This document shows positions 1 to 7,827 of a stretch of DNA of 64,000 nucleotides, in pieces. Made by a program: the position numbers and the translations under genes. Position 1 is the first letter of the stretch, and every line of letters starts with the position of its first letter. Source of the stretch: Micromonospora yangpuensis (GTDB lineage Bacteria > Actinomycetota > Actinomycetes > Mycobacteriales > Micromonosporaceae); assembly GCF_900091615.1 (NCBI RefSeq), contig NZ_FMIA01000002.1, positions 6,076,001 to 6,140,000 of the forward strand, given 5' to 3'. The notes beneath the pieces were generated by a model that saw nothing but the letters and a program-made list of their open reading frames with translations, did no database searches and was not told the origin of the DNA.

Positions 1-252
1 TACCACCAACGGCGCGAGGGCCCCGGGTGCGACCGCCACCGCCTGCTCGGCCACGGTACGCGCCTGCGCCGGCTGGTCGGCGGCGAGCCGTACCCGGGCC
101 AGCATGGTCAACGCCGCCGCGCTGCCCGGGTCGAGGGTGACGGCGAACCCCAGTTCCGCCGCCGCCTCGTCGTACCGGCCCAGCTCGGCCAGGAGCTGGG
201 CCCGCTGGAGGTAGCCGTCGGCGGACTCGTCGGAGGTGGGGTCGCTGGACAT
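1..252 (-). CDS. TPR-repeat protein, N-terminal part (runs off the window)
   Basis: The ATG at 252 opens a frame that stays open to base 1, giving 84 codons before the window edge. The product begins MSSDPTSDESADGYLQRAQ and continues with two helix-turn-helix tetratricopeptide-like units (LLAELGRYDEAAAELGFAV, then LARVRLAADQPAQARTVAE). It is therefore probably a soluble TPR scaffold. It lies 9 bp downstream of ispF on the same strand and is likely the last part of the carD-ispD-ispF transcript. The partner it binds cannot be read from the sequence. Confidence 0.8.
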   Translation of the reverse strand, partial: MSSDPTSDESADGYLQRAQLLAELGRYDEAAAELGFAVTLDPGSAAALTMLARVRLAADQPAQARTVAEQAVAVAPGALAPLVV

Positions 253-261
253 CGCGCGAGC

Positions 262-744
262 CTAGGCCGACTCGGCCGGGTACACCAGCGCCACCGCGAT
301 ACCGGTGAGCCCCTCGGCACGGCCGGTGAAGCCGAGCCCGTCGGTGGTGGCGGCGGAGACGGTCACCGGCGCGCCGACCGCCGCCGAGAGCACCCGCTGG
401 GCCTCCTCCCGCCGCGGTCCGATCTTGGGGCGTACCCCGACGACCTGCACCGAGACGTTGCCGATCTCGAACCCGGCCGCCCGCACCCGGCGGGCGCTCT
501 CGGTGAGCAACGCGACGCCGGAGGCACCCGCCCACTCCGGCTCACCGACGCCGAAGTTGGACCCCAGGTCACCGAGGCCGGCGGCGGAGAGCAGCGCGTT
601 GCAGGCGGCGTGGGCGGCGACGTCGGCGTCCGAGTGCCCGGCCAACCCGTCCTGGCCCGGCCAGTGCAGGCCGGCGACCCAGCAGGGCCGACCGGGCTCG
701 AAGGCGTGCACGTCGGTGCCGATGGCCACCCGGGGAACGATCAT
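262..744 (-). CDS. ispF: 2-C-methyl-D-erythritol 2,4-cyclodiphosphate synthase
   Basis: IspF cyclises CDP-methylerythritol 2-phosphate in the cytosolic MEP isoprenoid pathway. The 160-aa product has the metal-binding DVH motif near residue 11, the [17 protein letters not shown] segment carrying the third metal-ligand His, and the C-terminal LGFTGRAEG loop typical of the family. The usual Asp in HALTDALL is Asn here (HAACNALL). The start MIVPRVAIG at 744 shares one base with the ispD stop (TGATG), so the two genes are translationally coupled. The frame can be extended upstream, but that would run inside ispD. Product length is normal for IspF. Confidence 0.96.
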   Translation of the reverse strand: MIVPRVAIGTDVHAFEPGRPCWVAGLHWPGQDGLAGHSDADVAAHAACNALLSAAGLGDLGSNFGVGEPEWAGASGVALLTESARRVRAAGFEIGNVSVQVVGVRPKIGPRREEAQRVLSAAVGAPVTVSAATTDGLGFTGRAEGLTGIAVALVYPAESA

Positions 745-1475
745 CAAAACAGGGTACGTGCCACGGAGCTGTCCGACGCTACGCCGTCGGCGGCGAGCAG
801 GTGCTCGGCGAGGGTCAGGTCGAACGGTCGGGTGATCTTCAGGGCGTACTCCGAACCGGGGACGCACCGCACCGGCACGCCCTGCTTCTCGACCAGGCCC
901 GCGTCGTCGGTGAGTGGGTCACCCGCGCCGGCGTGGGCGGCGGCCAGCACGGCCCGACGGAAACCCTGGGGAGTCTGCACCGCGCGCAGGGCCGACCGGT
1001 CGACCGTACCGAGGACCCGCTCCTCGGAGTCGACCTCCTTGACCGTGTCGACCACCGGGAGAACGGGGATCACCGCGTCAGCGCCGGCACGCACGGCCGC
1101 GGCCACCGACTCGATCAACTCGGCCGGGGTGAGCGCGCGGGCCGCGTCGTGGACCAGGACGATCTCCGGTCCGGCGGGTACGGCGGCCAGGGCGGCGGCC
1201 ACCGAGGCCTGCCGGTGCGCGCCGCCGGGGACCACGCTGACCGGGGCCACCGGGGCGAGCAGGTCCCGGACCGCCTCGACATCGGCGACCGGGGCGGCCA
1301 CCACGATGGTGTGCACGGACGGCGCGGCGGCGAGCCGGCGTACCGCGTGCACCAGCAGGGGCTCGCCGGCGAGCAGTCGCAGTGCCTTGGGACGGCCGGG
1401 ACCGAGGCGTACCCCGGCACCGGCCGCAGGCACGAGGACCGCGACGTCACCGCGCGGGTTGAGCTGCGCGGTCAC
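744..1475 (-). CDS. ispD: 2-C-methyl-D-erythritol 4-phosphate cytidylyltransferase
   Basis: IspD transfers CMP from CTP to MEP, the step two before IspF. The 243-aa protein carries the N-terminal nucleotide-binding signature [17 protein letters not shown] (catalytic Arg and Lys), VHDAARAL for substrate and metal binding, TPQGF, and the C-terminal [10 protein letters not shown] with the MEP-contacting Lys. The GTG start at 1475 follows a GAGGA ribosome-binding site 7 nt upstream. It sits between carD and ispF on the minus strand, the same carD-ispD-ispF order known from mycobacteria. Confidence 0.96.
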   Translation of the reverse strand: MTAQLNPRGDVAVLVPAAGAGVRLGPGRPKALRLLAGEPLLVHAVRRLAAAPSVHTIVVAAPVADVEAVRDLLAPVAPVSVVPGGAHRQASVAAALAAVPAGPEIVLVHDAARALTPAELIESVAAAVRAGADAVIPVLPVVDTVKEVDSEERVLGTVDRSALRAVQTPQGFRRAVLAAAHAGAGDPLTDDAGLVEKQGVPVRCVPGSEYALKITRPFDLTLAEHLLAADGVASDSSVARTLF

Positions 1476-1529
1476 GTCGCGGTCCTCGGATTCTTTTGCT
1501 GCAAGGTGGGTACGACGATGCTGCGGGGA

Positions 1530-2015
1530 CTAGGCCTCGGTCAGCACCTTGTCGAGCAGCGTCTCCGCCTCGTCCTTGGTGCTCTTCTCCGCCAGCGCGA
1601 CCTCACCGACGAGGATGTCGCGGGCCTTGGCGAGCATCCGCTTCTCACCCGCGGAGAGGCCCCGCTCCCGCTCCCGACGCCACAGGTCGCGGACGACCTC
1701 GGCGACCTTCAGCGGGTTACCCGAGGCCAGCTTTTCCAGATTTGCCTTGTAACGTCGCGACCAGTTGGTCGGCTCCTCGGTGTGCGGAGCCCGGAGAACG
1801 TCGAAGACCTTGCCGAGGCCCTCTTCGCCGACCACCTCACGCACGCCCACGATCTCGGCGTTCTCAGCGGGCACCCGGACGGTCAGGTCACCCTGTGCGA
1901 CCCTCAGGACGAGGTACTGCTTGGGCTCGCCCTTGATGACCCGAGTCTCGATTGCCTCGATGAGTGCGGCCCCGTGGTGGGGGTAAACAACGGTCTCGCC
2001 GACACTGAAAACCAT
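1530..2015 (-). CDS. carD: CarD family RNA polymerase-binding transcription regulator
   Basis: CarD binds the RNA polymerase beta subunit and stabilises open complexes, notably at rRNA promoters. The 161-aa product starts [20 protein letters not shown], the Tudor-like RNAP-interaction domain (residues 1-60). It continues into the helical DNA-binding domain containing [14 protein letters not shown], whose Trp wedges into the upstream fork of the promoter bubble, and a C-terminal Lys/Arg-rich helix bundle. Length and both domains are those of mycobacterial CarD. The start has an AAAGGGG Shine-Dalgarno about 11 nt upstream, and a TACCCT hexamer at 2043-2048 could be its -10. Confidence 0.97.
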   Translation of the reverse strand: MVFSVGETVVYPHHGAALIEAIETRVIKGEPKQYLVLRVAQGDLTVRVPAENAEIVGVREVVGEEGLGKVFDVLRAPHTEEPTNWSRRYKANLEKLASGNPLKVAEVVRDLWRRERERGLSAGEKRMLAKARDILVGEVALAEKSTKDEAETLLDKVLTEA

Positions 2016-2391
2016 AGGTTCGAAACCCCTTTCGCTGTGTCTAGGGTAACACGCTCAGGCACCGATGTCTCACCGCTGACCTGACCGTTGGCGCAGCTCA
2101 GAGGCCCTGTGAGAGGTATTTCTTCGGCTTGACAAGGGGCCGATTCGATGGATCGAACACGCTGCGTGACCGCCAAATGCCTTCCCGGTGAAGGGTGGTC
2201 GGAGCTGTCGACCCCCCTTGGCGGCTGTGCTCTTGCGCCCTGCCGTGCCGTCGCCGCCCTTGAGCCAGGTCGGCGCACGGTTCCATGATATCCCCCAGAT
2301 CTCACCTCCGCTCAGGTGTGGCGTCAGACCGCCCGGTACGGGACGCTGGAGAGGCACCGCTGAGCGCTCAGGTTCGTCAGGGGGTGGTTCG
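2016..2391. other. Intergenic region between divergent carD and an unknown gene
   Basis: This 376-bp region should contain the carD promoter and leader on the minus strand, with TACCCT at 2043-2048 (read on minus) as a candidate -10. It also contains the promoter of the gene at 2392. A TTGACA hexamer lies at about 2127-2132 on the plus strand but lacks a convincing -10 at standard spacing. A 62-codon minus-strand frame (2098-2286) is present and is not supported as a gene. No repeat or RNA gene was recognised. Confidence 0.6.
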
Positions 2392-3105
2392 ATGGGCATG
2401 CCGGACGCAGAGGGCCCCGGGCCCACCGACGGACTGCCCGACCTGCCGGCCGAGTGGGGCCGGGTGGTCGTCCCCGACGATCCCTCCGCGCTCGCCGCCG
2501 AGACCGCACTGGTCCGGCGCGAGCTGCGCGGCCAGGCCCGCCGTCGGCGCTGGCAGCGCCGACTCGGTGGCTCCGGCCACCGGATGCTGGGCCTGCCGGT
2601 GCTGATCCTGCTGGTGGTCGCGCTGATCACCACCGGCGCGCTGCTGGCCGGCACCTGGCCCCGACCCTCCCGCGGCGGAGACCGGCCGACCGTGGTGCCG
2701 TACCCGACCCCACCCACCGGGCTGGCCGGCCGGTCGCTGCCGGCCCTGGACCTGGTCGACGCGGAACAGTCGCCGGTGTCGCTGCGTGGCCTGCTGCCGG
2801 CGGTGATCATCCTGGTGGACACCTGCGAGTGCGCGGACCAGGTGGCCGAGGCCGTCGCCGCCGCCCCGCCCGAGGTCTCCGTCGTGCCGGTCACCGGCGA
2901 CCGCACGGGCCCACCCACCACCGCCCCGCCGGTACGACCACTCGCCGACCCGGCCGGTGGCCTGCGCGCCTTCCTCCGCCTGCCGGGGCGGCCCGGCAGC
3001 GCCACCGTGCTGCTGGTGGACCGCTCGGGCACCCTGCTGCGGGTGGTCGCCGAGGTCCGGACGGTCGAGGACTACCGCAGCGACCTGGCCGCCCTGACCC
3101 GGTGA
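2392..3105 (+). CDS. Single-pass membrane protein with thioredoxin-like C-terminal region
   Basis: This 237-aa protein of unknown function has a basic cytoplasmic N-terminus (RRELRGQARRRRWQRR) and one transmembrane helix at about residues 63-87 (LGLPVLILLVVALITTGALLA). The extracytoplasmic part follows a redoxin-like pattern: GRSLPALDLVDAEQSPVSL, then AVIILVDTCECADQVAEA with a Cys-x-Cys, and a late strand TVLLVDRSGTLLRVV. That resembles TlpA/AhpC-type folds but lacks CxxC. Start ATG 2392 is chosen because CAGGGGG precedes it by 7 nt; the longer frame from 2188 looks non-coding. A weak thiol-redox role is possible but unproven. Confidence 0.75.
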   Translation: MGMPDAEGPGPTDGLPDLPAEWGRVVVPDDPSALAAETALVRRELRGQARRRRWQRRLGGSGHRMLGLPVLILLVVALITTGALLAGTWPRPSRGGDRPTVVPYPTPPTGLAGRSLPALDLVDAEQSPVSLRGLLPAVIILVDTCECADQVAEAVAAAPPEVSVVPVTGDRTGPPTTAPPVRPLADPAGGLRAFLRLPGRPGSATVLLVDRSGTLLRVVAEVRTVEDYRSDLAALTR

Positions 3106-3118
3106 CCGTCGACCCCGC

Positions 3119-3667
3119 TCAGGGCAGGGTGACCAACTGGATCTGCACCTCGGCCGGAGCCGGCCCGGAGACCGCCAACCGCAGCCGCAGCCGACGGCCC
3201 TCCCCCGACAGCTCCAGCCCGGTCAGGGAGCCGTCGCAGGTCGACCGCTCGGCCTCGGAGGCGCGCCCCCGGGACGCCCAGACCACCAGTTGGCCCGCCC
3301 CGGTGCAGCGGTACTGCAGCAGGTACCGCCGGCCCTCCCGGGAGTCGAAGTCCCAGCGGACCGGGTCGTCCGGTCGGATGGTCACCCGGTCCCGCCAGAC
3401 GGTCTCGGCGAACCGGGCCAGCCCGACCCCCGGGTACCCGTCGTAGACCAGCACCCGGCGCGGCCCGTCCACCACCTGACCGGTCCCGGGGTCGACGGTG
3501 ACGACCTGAGAGGTCCGGCCCGGCTCCGACCGGGTCAGCTCCGAGGGGCCGACAGTGGCCGGACCCGGGGCGTTGGCCTGCCACCACACGCCACCGGCGA
3601 CCAGGGTGACCAGCGCCAACCCGGTCAGCAGGGCACCGCGAAGCCCGTCACCCGCCGCACCGCTCAC
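3119..3667 (-). CDS. Secreted or membrane-anchored protein of unknown function
   Basis: The 182-aa product has an N-terminal hydrophobic segment (GALLTGLALVTLVAGGVWW) and an extracytoplasmic body with one Cys pair (YRCTGAGQ and RSTCDGS) and many beta-strand-like stretches. That suggests a small secreted beta-sandwich domain. I chose GTG 3667 because TACCCT (minus strand, 3674-3679) ends exactly 6 nt before it, a leaderless start arrangement seen repeatedly in this window. The longer frame to 3703 would read through that promoter. It converges on the gene at 2392 with 13 bp between the stops. No family was recognised. Confidence 0.75.
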   Translation of the reverse strand: MSGAAGDGLRGALLTGLALVTLVAGGVWWQANAPGPATVGPSELTRSEPGRTSQVVTVDPGTGQVVDGPRRVLVYDGYPGVGLARFAETVWRDRVTIRPDDPVRWDFDSREGRRYLLQYRCTGAGQLVVWASRGRASEAERSTCDGSLTGLELSGEGRRLRLRLAVSGPAPAEVQIQLVTLP

Positions 3668-3673
3668 CCGTCG

Positions 3674-3679
3674 AGGGTA
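3674..3679 (-). promoter_or_regulatory. -10 hexamer TACCCT of a probable leaderless gene
   Basis: TACCCT on the minus strand is followed by 6 nt and then the GTG at 3667, matching the actinobacterial TANNNT leaderless layout. Confidence 0.55.
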
Positions 3680-3723
3680 GCCAGCCGACGGCACCGGTCC
3701 CACCGTCGAGCCCGGCCGGGCGG

Positions 3724-4782
3724 TCAGTCGTGCCGTTCGAGCAGGGCCGTGTAGAGGGTCAGCCCGGGGCCGAAGGCGAGCAGCACCACCCGGTCCGGTG
3801 GAGAGACCGCCCGACGCAGCCGGTCCAGGATCAGCAGCACCGTCGGCGACGAACAGTTGCCGTGTTCGGCCAGGGTGGCCCGGGAGGCCGCCAGGGCCTC
3901 CGGTGGCAGCGCCAGCTCCCGCTCGACCACGGTGAGGATGCGCGGCCCACCGGGATGCACCGCCCAGCCGTCCACCTCGGACAGTTTGGTGCCGTGCCGG
4001 GTGAGCAGCTCCTCGACCAGGCCCCGCACGTGCCGGGAAAGCACCTGCGGCACCTTCGCCGACAGCCCCATCCGGAAGCCGGTGTCGGTCACGTCCCAGG
4101 TCATGTGGTCGGCCGTCGAGGTGTCGGTGACCGAGGCGACCTCACGCAGGGCGTACCCCCGGGCGTTCGGCACGACCACGGCGGCGGCTGCGGCGTCGGA
4201 GAAGAGCGCGTGACAGATGACCTGCTGGGTGTCCATCCGGGCGGTGGACGGCTGCAGGTGCAGGCTGGTCAGCTCGGCGCAGAGCAGCACCGCCGGCCGG
4301 CTGCGGGCGGTGACGAAGTCGCTGGCGGCACCCAACCCCGGCAGGGCGGCGTAACAGCCCATGTGCCCGACGAACATCCGCTGCGTGTCGGCGGCCATGC
4401 CGAGGTCCCGGGCGAGCAGGATGTCCAGCCCCGGAGTGGCGTACCCGGTGCAGGAGCAGACGACGAAGAGGCCCACGTCGGCGGCGGCGAGGCCGGCCGC
4501 GGCGAGCGCCCGCTCGACGGCCTGCCGGCCCAACGGCAACGCCTCCACCTGGTACCGGCGCATCCGGCTTTCGGTGGGCCACTGCGAGACGTCCTCCAGC
4601 AGCGGGTTCACCACCGCCTGCCGCTGGTGCACCCCGGAGTTGGCGAAGACCCGCCGGCCCAGCTCCCGGGTGGCACCGGAGAAGTGCCCGGCGAAGAAAC
4701 CCGTCCACAGCTCGTCCTGCGTGGACGACGGCGGGTGCGCCGTCCCGAGCCCCGTGATCACCGGAACGGCCACCATGCCCAC
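3724..4782 (-). CDS. Type III polyketide synthase (chalcone/alkylresorcinol synthase family)
   Basis: This homodimeric ketosynthase condenses malonyl-CoA onto an acyl starter and cyclises the product. The 352-aa protein has the full catalytic triad: Cys143 in GHMGCYAALPGL, His276 in AVHPGGPRIL and Asn309 in HGNCSSPTVLL. The C-terminal GFGPG-like loop reads AFGPGLTLYTALL. It heads a minus-strand run with an acyl-CoA-dehydrogenase-like hydroxylase and a UbiG-like methyltransferase, with a divergent UbiA prenyltransferase. That set matches the agqA-D alkyl-O-dihydrogeranyl-methoxyhydroquinone pathway I recall from Actinoplanes, so a long-chain alkylresorcinol product is a reasonable guess. Start 4782 has GAGAGGTGGG upstream. 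Product chain length cannot be read from the sequence. Confidence 0.93.
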   Translation of the reverse strand: MGMVAVPVITGLGTAHPPSSTQDELWTGFFAGHFSGATRELGRRVFANSGVHQRQAVVNPLLEDVSQWPTESRMRRYQVEALPLGRQAVERALAAAGLAAADVGLFVVCSCTGYATPGLDILLARDLGMAADTQRMFVGHMGCYAALPGLGAASDFVTARSRPAVLLCAELTSLHLQPSTARMDTQQVICHALFSDAAAAAVVVPNARGYALREVASVTDTSTADHMTWDVTDTGFRMGLSAKVPQVLSRHVRGLVEELLTRHGTKLSEVDGWAVHPGGPRILTVVERELALPPEALAASRATLAEHGNCSSPTVLLILDRLRRAVSPPDRVVLLAFGPGLTLYTALLERHD

Positions 4783-4809
4783 CTCTCGTCAGCCCTGCCG
4801 CGTCGGCGG

Positions 4810-4854
4810 TCACCACCGCGGTGTCGATCGGCGGCGCTCACCACCGCGGTGTCG
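4810..4854. repeat. 28-bp tandem duplication with 10-bp palindromes
   Basis: TCACCACCGCGGTGTCG occurs at 4810-4826 and 4838-4854. Each copy contains the perfect palindrome CACCGCGGTG (4814-4823 and 4842-4851). The second copy starts with the stop codon of the acyl-CoA-dehydrogenase-like gene, so the duplication affects its 3' end and the short spacer to the PKS gene. Confidence 0.7.
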
Positions 4855-6007
4855 CGGTGTCGCGGTCCGGGTCCCCGCCCAGTGCCGCGATGCCGAGCCA
4901 GTCGGCGCAGACGTCCGAGGTGGCCGGGTGCAACGAGCCGCACCGGGCATCCCGGTAGAGCCGCTCCAGCGGATGGCCCCGCCGGGTCGCCGAGGTGCCG
5001 GCCGCCTCCACCATGCTCGCCGCGACCTCGGCCGCGGTCGTACCGGCCAGCAGTTTCGCCCGCCACACCCAGCGGTTGGTCTCGGCGTCGCCCGGGGCCT
5101 CGTCCACCCGGCGGGCGGCTTCGGCCACCGCCAGCGACGCGGCGGCCACCGCCGCGTCGGCCCGCCCGAGCCGGGCCCGTACCGCCGGCAGGCCGGCCAG
5201 GTCACGGGCGTTGAGGTGCGCGGCCGCCGCCTCGACCGCGGCCCGGGCCACCCCGGTGTAGACCGCGGCGTAGCTGGCGACCAGCCAGTGCGGCATCAGC
5301 TGGGCAATCACCAGCGCCAACCCCTCCACCCCGCCGAGCAGCCGGTCGGCCGGGACGGTCACGTCCAGGTGCAGGTCGTGCGAGGAGGTCGCGCGCATAC
5401 CCATGGAGTCCCAGGTCGGCTCCACCCGCAGGCCGTCACCGGTCGCCGGCACCAGGAACTGGGAGACCACCGACGGGTCCGCCGCGCTGCGCGCCGCCAC
5501 CAGGTACCCGTCGGCGTGCCCGGCACCGGAACAGAAGGTCTTGCTGCCCTTGAGCTGCCAGCCACCGTCCACCGGCTGGTACTCCGTGCTGAGCTGGGAC
5601 AACCGGGCACCGGCGCCGCGTTCACTCATCGCCACCGCGTACCAGGCCCCCTCGGCCGCCGCGCGCAGCAGGGCGTCCCGGGCGGCCAGCGCCTCGTCGG
5701 GTACCCCCAGCGCCTCGGCCAGGTCCTCGTCGACCGCGCCGAGCGCACCGGTGACGGAGGCGTGCATGTTGAACACCAGCGCGGTCGCGCCGTTGCCCCG
5801 GGCCAACTCGGCGGCGACCGCGGCGTACTCGGCGAAGGTCGCACCCGACCCGCCCAGCTCGACCGGGACCATCAGACCGAACAGGCCCGCCTCGCGGAGG
5901 TCGGCGAAGTCCGCGACCGGGAACGTCCCGTCCCGGTCGTGCCCGGCCGCCCGGGCGGCGAACCGGGGTGCCAACCGGCGGGCCGCCTCCAGCGCTTGCT
6001 GCGTCAT
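4838..6007 (-). CDS. Acyl-CoA dehydrogenase-fold flavoprotein, probable aromatic hydroxylase
   Basis: The 389-aa product follows the acyl-CoA dehydrogenase layout: helical N-terminus with FGLMVPVELGGSGATFAEY, beta domain with AMSERGAGARLSQLST and LKGSKTFCSGAGHADGYL, and a C-terminal helical bundle. At the position of the catalytic base the dehydrogenase consensus YEGT is replaced by LHPAT (RDARCGSLHPATSDV), so the usual Glu is absent. This pattern is shared by the group D flavin monooxygenases (DszC/HpaB-like). A reduced-flavin-dependent ring hydroxylase acting on the PKS product is therefore more likely than a dehydrogenase. GAGGAGG precedes the ATG at 6007. The gene lies between the methyltransferase (43 bp) and the PKS. 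Confidence 0.85.
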   Translation of the reverse strand: MTQQALEAARRLAPRFAARAAGHDRDGTFPVADFADLREAGLFGLMVPVELGGSGATFAEYAAVAAELARGNGATALVFNMHASVTGALGAVDEDLAEALGVPDEALAARDALLRAAAEGAWYAVAMSERGAGARLSQLSTEYQPVDGGWQLKGSKTFCSGAGHADGYLVAARSAADPSVVSQFLVPATGDGLRVEPTWDSMGMRATSSHDLHLDVTVPADRLLGGVEGLALVIAQLMPHWLVASYAAVYTGVARAAVEAAAAHLNARDLAGLPAVRARLGRADAAVAAASLAVAEAARRVDEAPGDAETNRWVWRAKLLAGTTAAEVAASMVEAAGTSATRRGHPLERLYRDARCGSLHPATSDVCADWLGIAALGGDPDRDTATPRW

Positions 6008-6050
6008 CGTCGTTCCTCCTCGACGTCACCACTACCCCGTGACGTCGGCG

Positions 6051-6812
6051 CTATCCGCGCCGGACGCCCCGCCCCTGGTACAACACGGCGGTGGACCAGG
6101 TAGGCACGATCCGGGGTGGACGGCCACCCGGGCCCTCGGTGGCCACCAGCCGCCGGGCCAGCCAGCCGATGAGCCCCGACACCTCCGGCCGGACCCCGCG
6201 GACCCGTAGGTCGACGCCGTGCCGGGCACACTCGGCGAGCAGGGCGCGATGGTCCACGAACAACCGTGGGTCGTGAATGCCCCGGGGGACGGTGGGCAGC
6301 CGCTCGGCGACCCCGACCGCGACCAGCCGGCTCAACGCGGTGTCGTTGAGGGTGTCGAGCACCAACAGGCCGCCCGGCCGCAGCAGGCGGCACGCCTCGC
6401 CGACCGCCCGCCGCCAGTCCGGTACGTGTTCCAGCAGTTCCCCGGCGGCCACCACGTCGGCGCAGCCGTCGGCGAGCGGTACCGCCGTGGCGTCGGCGTT
6501 GACCACGGTCACCCCGTGGGTGCGGGCCTGCTCCAGCGCGGATCCGGTGAGGTCCACCCCGACGTGCCGGTAACCCTTGCCGGCCAGGTGCGGGGCGAGC
6601 AGCCCGGCGCCGCAGCCCAGGTCGACCAGGAGCGCGTCGGGGCGGGACGCCGGGGGCACCAGCGCGGCCCGGGCCCGGGCCAGCCAGTGCAGCATGGCGA
6701 ACGCGCCGTCCGGTCGCCACCACTCGCCCGCGAGTTCGTCGTACTGCCGGGGGTCGTTGCGGGGCAGCGGCCCGGCGGGGACGGCGGGCGGTGTCGGACC
6801 GGCGGGTGGCAT
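6051..6812 (-). CDS. Class I SAM-dependent methyltransferase (UbiG-like O-methyltransferase)
   Basis: The 253-aa protein shows SAM-binding motif I LLVDLGCGAGLLAPHLA at about residues 61-77, acidic motif II HVGVDLTGSALEQA and a motif III-like DVVAAGELLEHVPDW. The N-terminal segment NDPRQYDELAGEWW resembles the YDELAEEWW signature of UbiG 3-O-methyltransferases. It is the first gene of the minus-strand PKS run and starts 46 bp from the divergent prenyltransferase gene, so one short region controls both. Methylation of a phenolic hydroxyl on the resorcinol or hydroquinone product is the likely role. Confidence 0.9.
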   Translation of the reverse strand: MPPAGPTPPAVPAGPLPRNDPRQYDELAGEWWRPDGAFAMLHWLARARAALVPPASRPDALLVDLGCGAGLLAPHLAGKGYRHVGVDLTGSALEQARTHGVTVVNADATAVPLADGCADVVAAGELLEHVPDWRRAVGEACRLLRPGGLLVLDTLNDTALSRLVAVGVAERLPTVPRGIHDPRLFVDHRALLAECARHGVDLRVRGVRPEVSGLIGWLARRLVATEGPGGRPPRIVPTWSTAVLYQGRGVRRG

Positions 6813-6858
6813 GCCACCGAGCGTGGCACGACTCCCCGGTAACGACCAGACTTCCCTT

Positions 6859-7698
6859 ATGTCGCGATTGGTGTTAGGGCTGGTCAGAGCGAGTCACCCG
6901 GAGCCGGCGGCGGCGGTGACGGTGGCCGCCGGACTGCTCGCCTGGGGGGTGGGGCACCGACCAGCCGGGGTGCTCGCGGTGCTGGCCACGGTGGGGGCCA
7001 GTCAACTGGCGACCGGATGGGCCAACGACGCGCTCGACGCCGGGCGGGACACCACGGTGGGGCGTACCGACAAACCGGTGGCCTCGGGCGCGGTCGGCCG
7101 AGGGACCGTCGCCCTGGCCGCCACGGCTGCCGCCCTGGCCACCCCGCTGTTCGCGCTGACCACCAACCGCACGGCGGCGTTCTGGATCACCGCCGCCCTG
7201 GTCTCGGCCCTGCTCTACGACTGGCCGCTGAAGGCCACCGCCGCCTCGGTGCTGCCGTACGCGTTCTCCTTCGGGGCGCTGCCGGCGTTCGTGGTGCTGG
7301 CGCTGCCCGGCGCGCCCACCCCGCCGGTCTGGCTGGTCGCCGCCGGGGCCTGCCTGGGCGCCGGCGCGCACTTCGCCAACGTCCTGCCCGACCTGGCCGA
7401 CGACGCGCGTACCGGCATCCGTGGCCTGCCGCACCGGATCGGTCCGGTGGGCAGTTGGCTGGCCGCCGCCGGGCTCCTGCTGGCCGCGACCGTGATCCTG
7501 GTCTTCGGGCCGCCCGGGCCCCCGTCGGTCGGCGGGCTCGCGGCGGTGGTCACCGCCGCCGTGGTGCCACCGCTGAGCTGGTACGGCGAGCGCCGCGCCG
7601 GCCGGGAGCCGGGCCGGCCGGTGGCCGCCTTCCGGGCGGTCCTGCTGGTGGCGTTGATCGATGTGGTGCTGCTCGTGGCGAGCGGGCGGGTGGTCTGA
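6859..7698 (+). CDS. UbiA-family membrane prenyltransferase
   Basis: This 279-aa polytopic protein (about 8-9 hydrophobic helices) carries the two Asp-rich motifs of the UbiA superfamily. The first is WANDALDAGRDTT (NDxxDxxxD) at about residue 54. The second is VLPDLADDARTGIRGLP (DxxxD) at about residue 176. Both bind Mg-prenyl diphosphate at the membrane face. The ATG at 6859 is chosen because the upstream frame is a shadow of the methyltransferase. It is divergent from the methyltransferase and completes a PKS-hydroxylase-methyltransferase-prenyltransferase set. The expected step is prenyl transfer to the aromatic product, by analogy with AgqD. Confidence 0.92.
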   Translation: MSRLVLGLVRASHPEPAAAVTVAAGLLAWGVGHRPAGVLAVLATVGASQLATGWANDALDAGRDTTVGRTDKPVASGAVGRGTVALAATAAALATPLFALTTNRTAAFWITAALVSALLYDWPLKATAASVLPYAFSFGALPAFVVLALPGAPTPPVWLVAAGACLGAGAHFANVLPDLADDARTGIRGLPHRIGPVGSWLAAAGLLLAATVILVFGPPGPPSVGGLAAVVTAAVVPPLSWYGERRAGREPGRPVAAFRAVLLVALIDVVLLVASGRVV

Positions 7699-7827
7699 GC
7701 ACCCCGGCATTCCCGGGTCGCCGTGCGACGGTCGCCGTGGCCCAACTACCCTGGAGCGCGGTCTGCGCGGGTATGGCCACCGCGCCCGGCGTGCGCCCGG
7801 GCCGGGATCGTAACGAGGAGGACCGAC

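Noticed and set aside
2010..2035. GGTTCGAAACCCC resembling a tRNA T-arm
   Set aside because: No matching acceptor, D or anticodon arms can be formed; it is the carD ribosome-binding region.
2098..2286. 62-codon minus-strand frame upstream of carD
   Set aside because: No Shine-Dalgarno, mixed codon use and no recognisable fold; it probably lies in the carD promoter/leader region.
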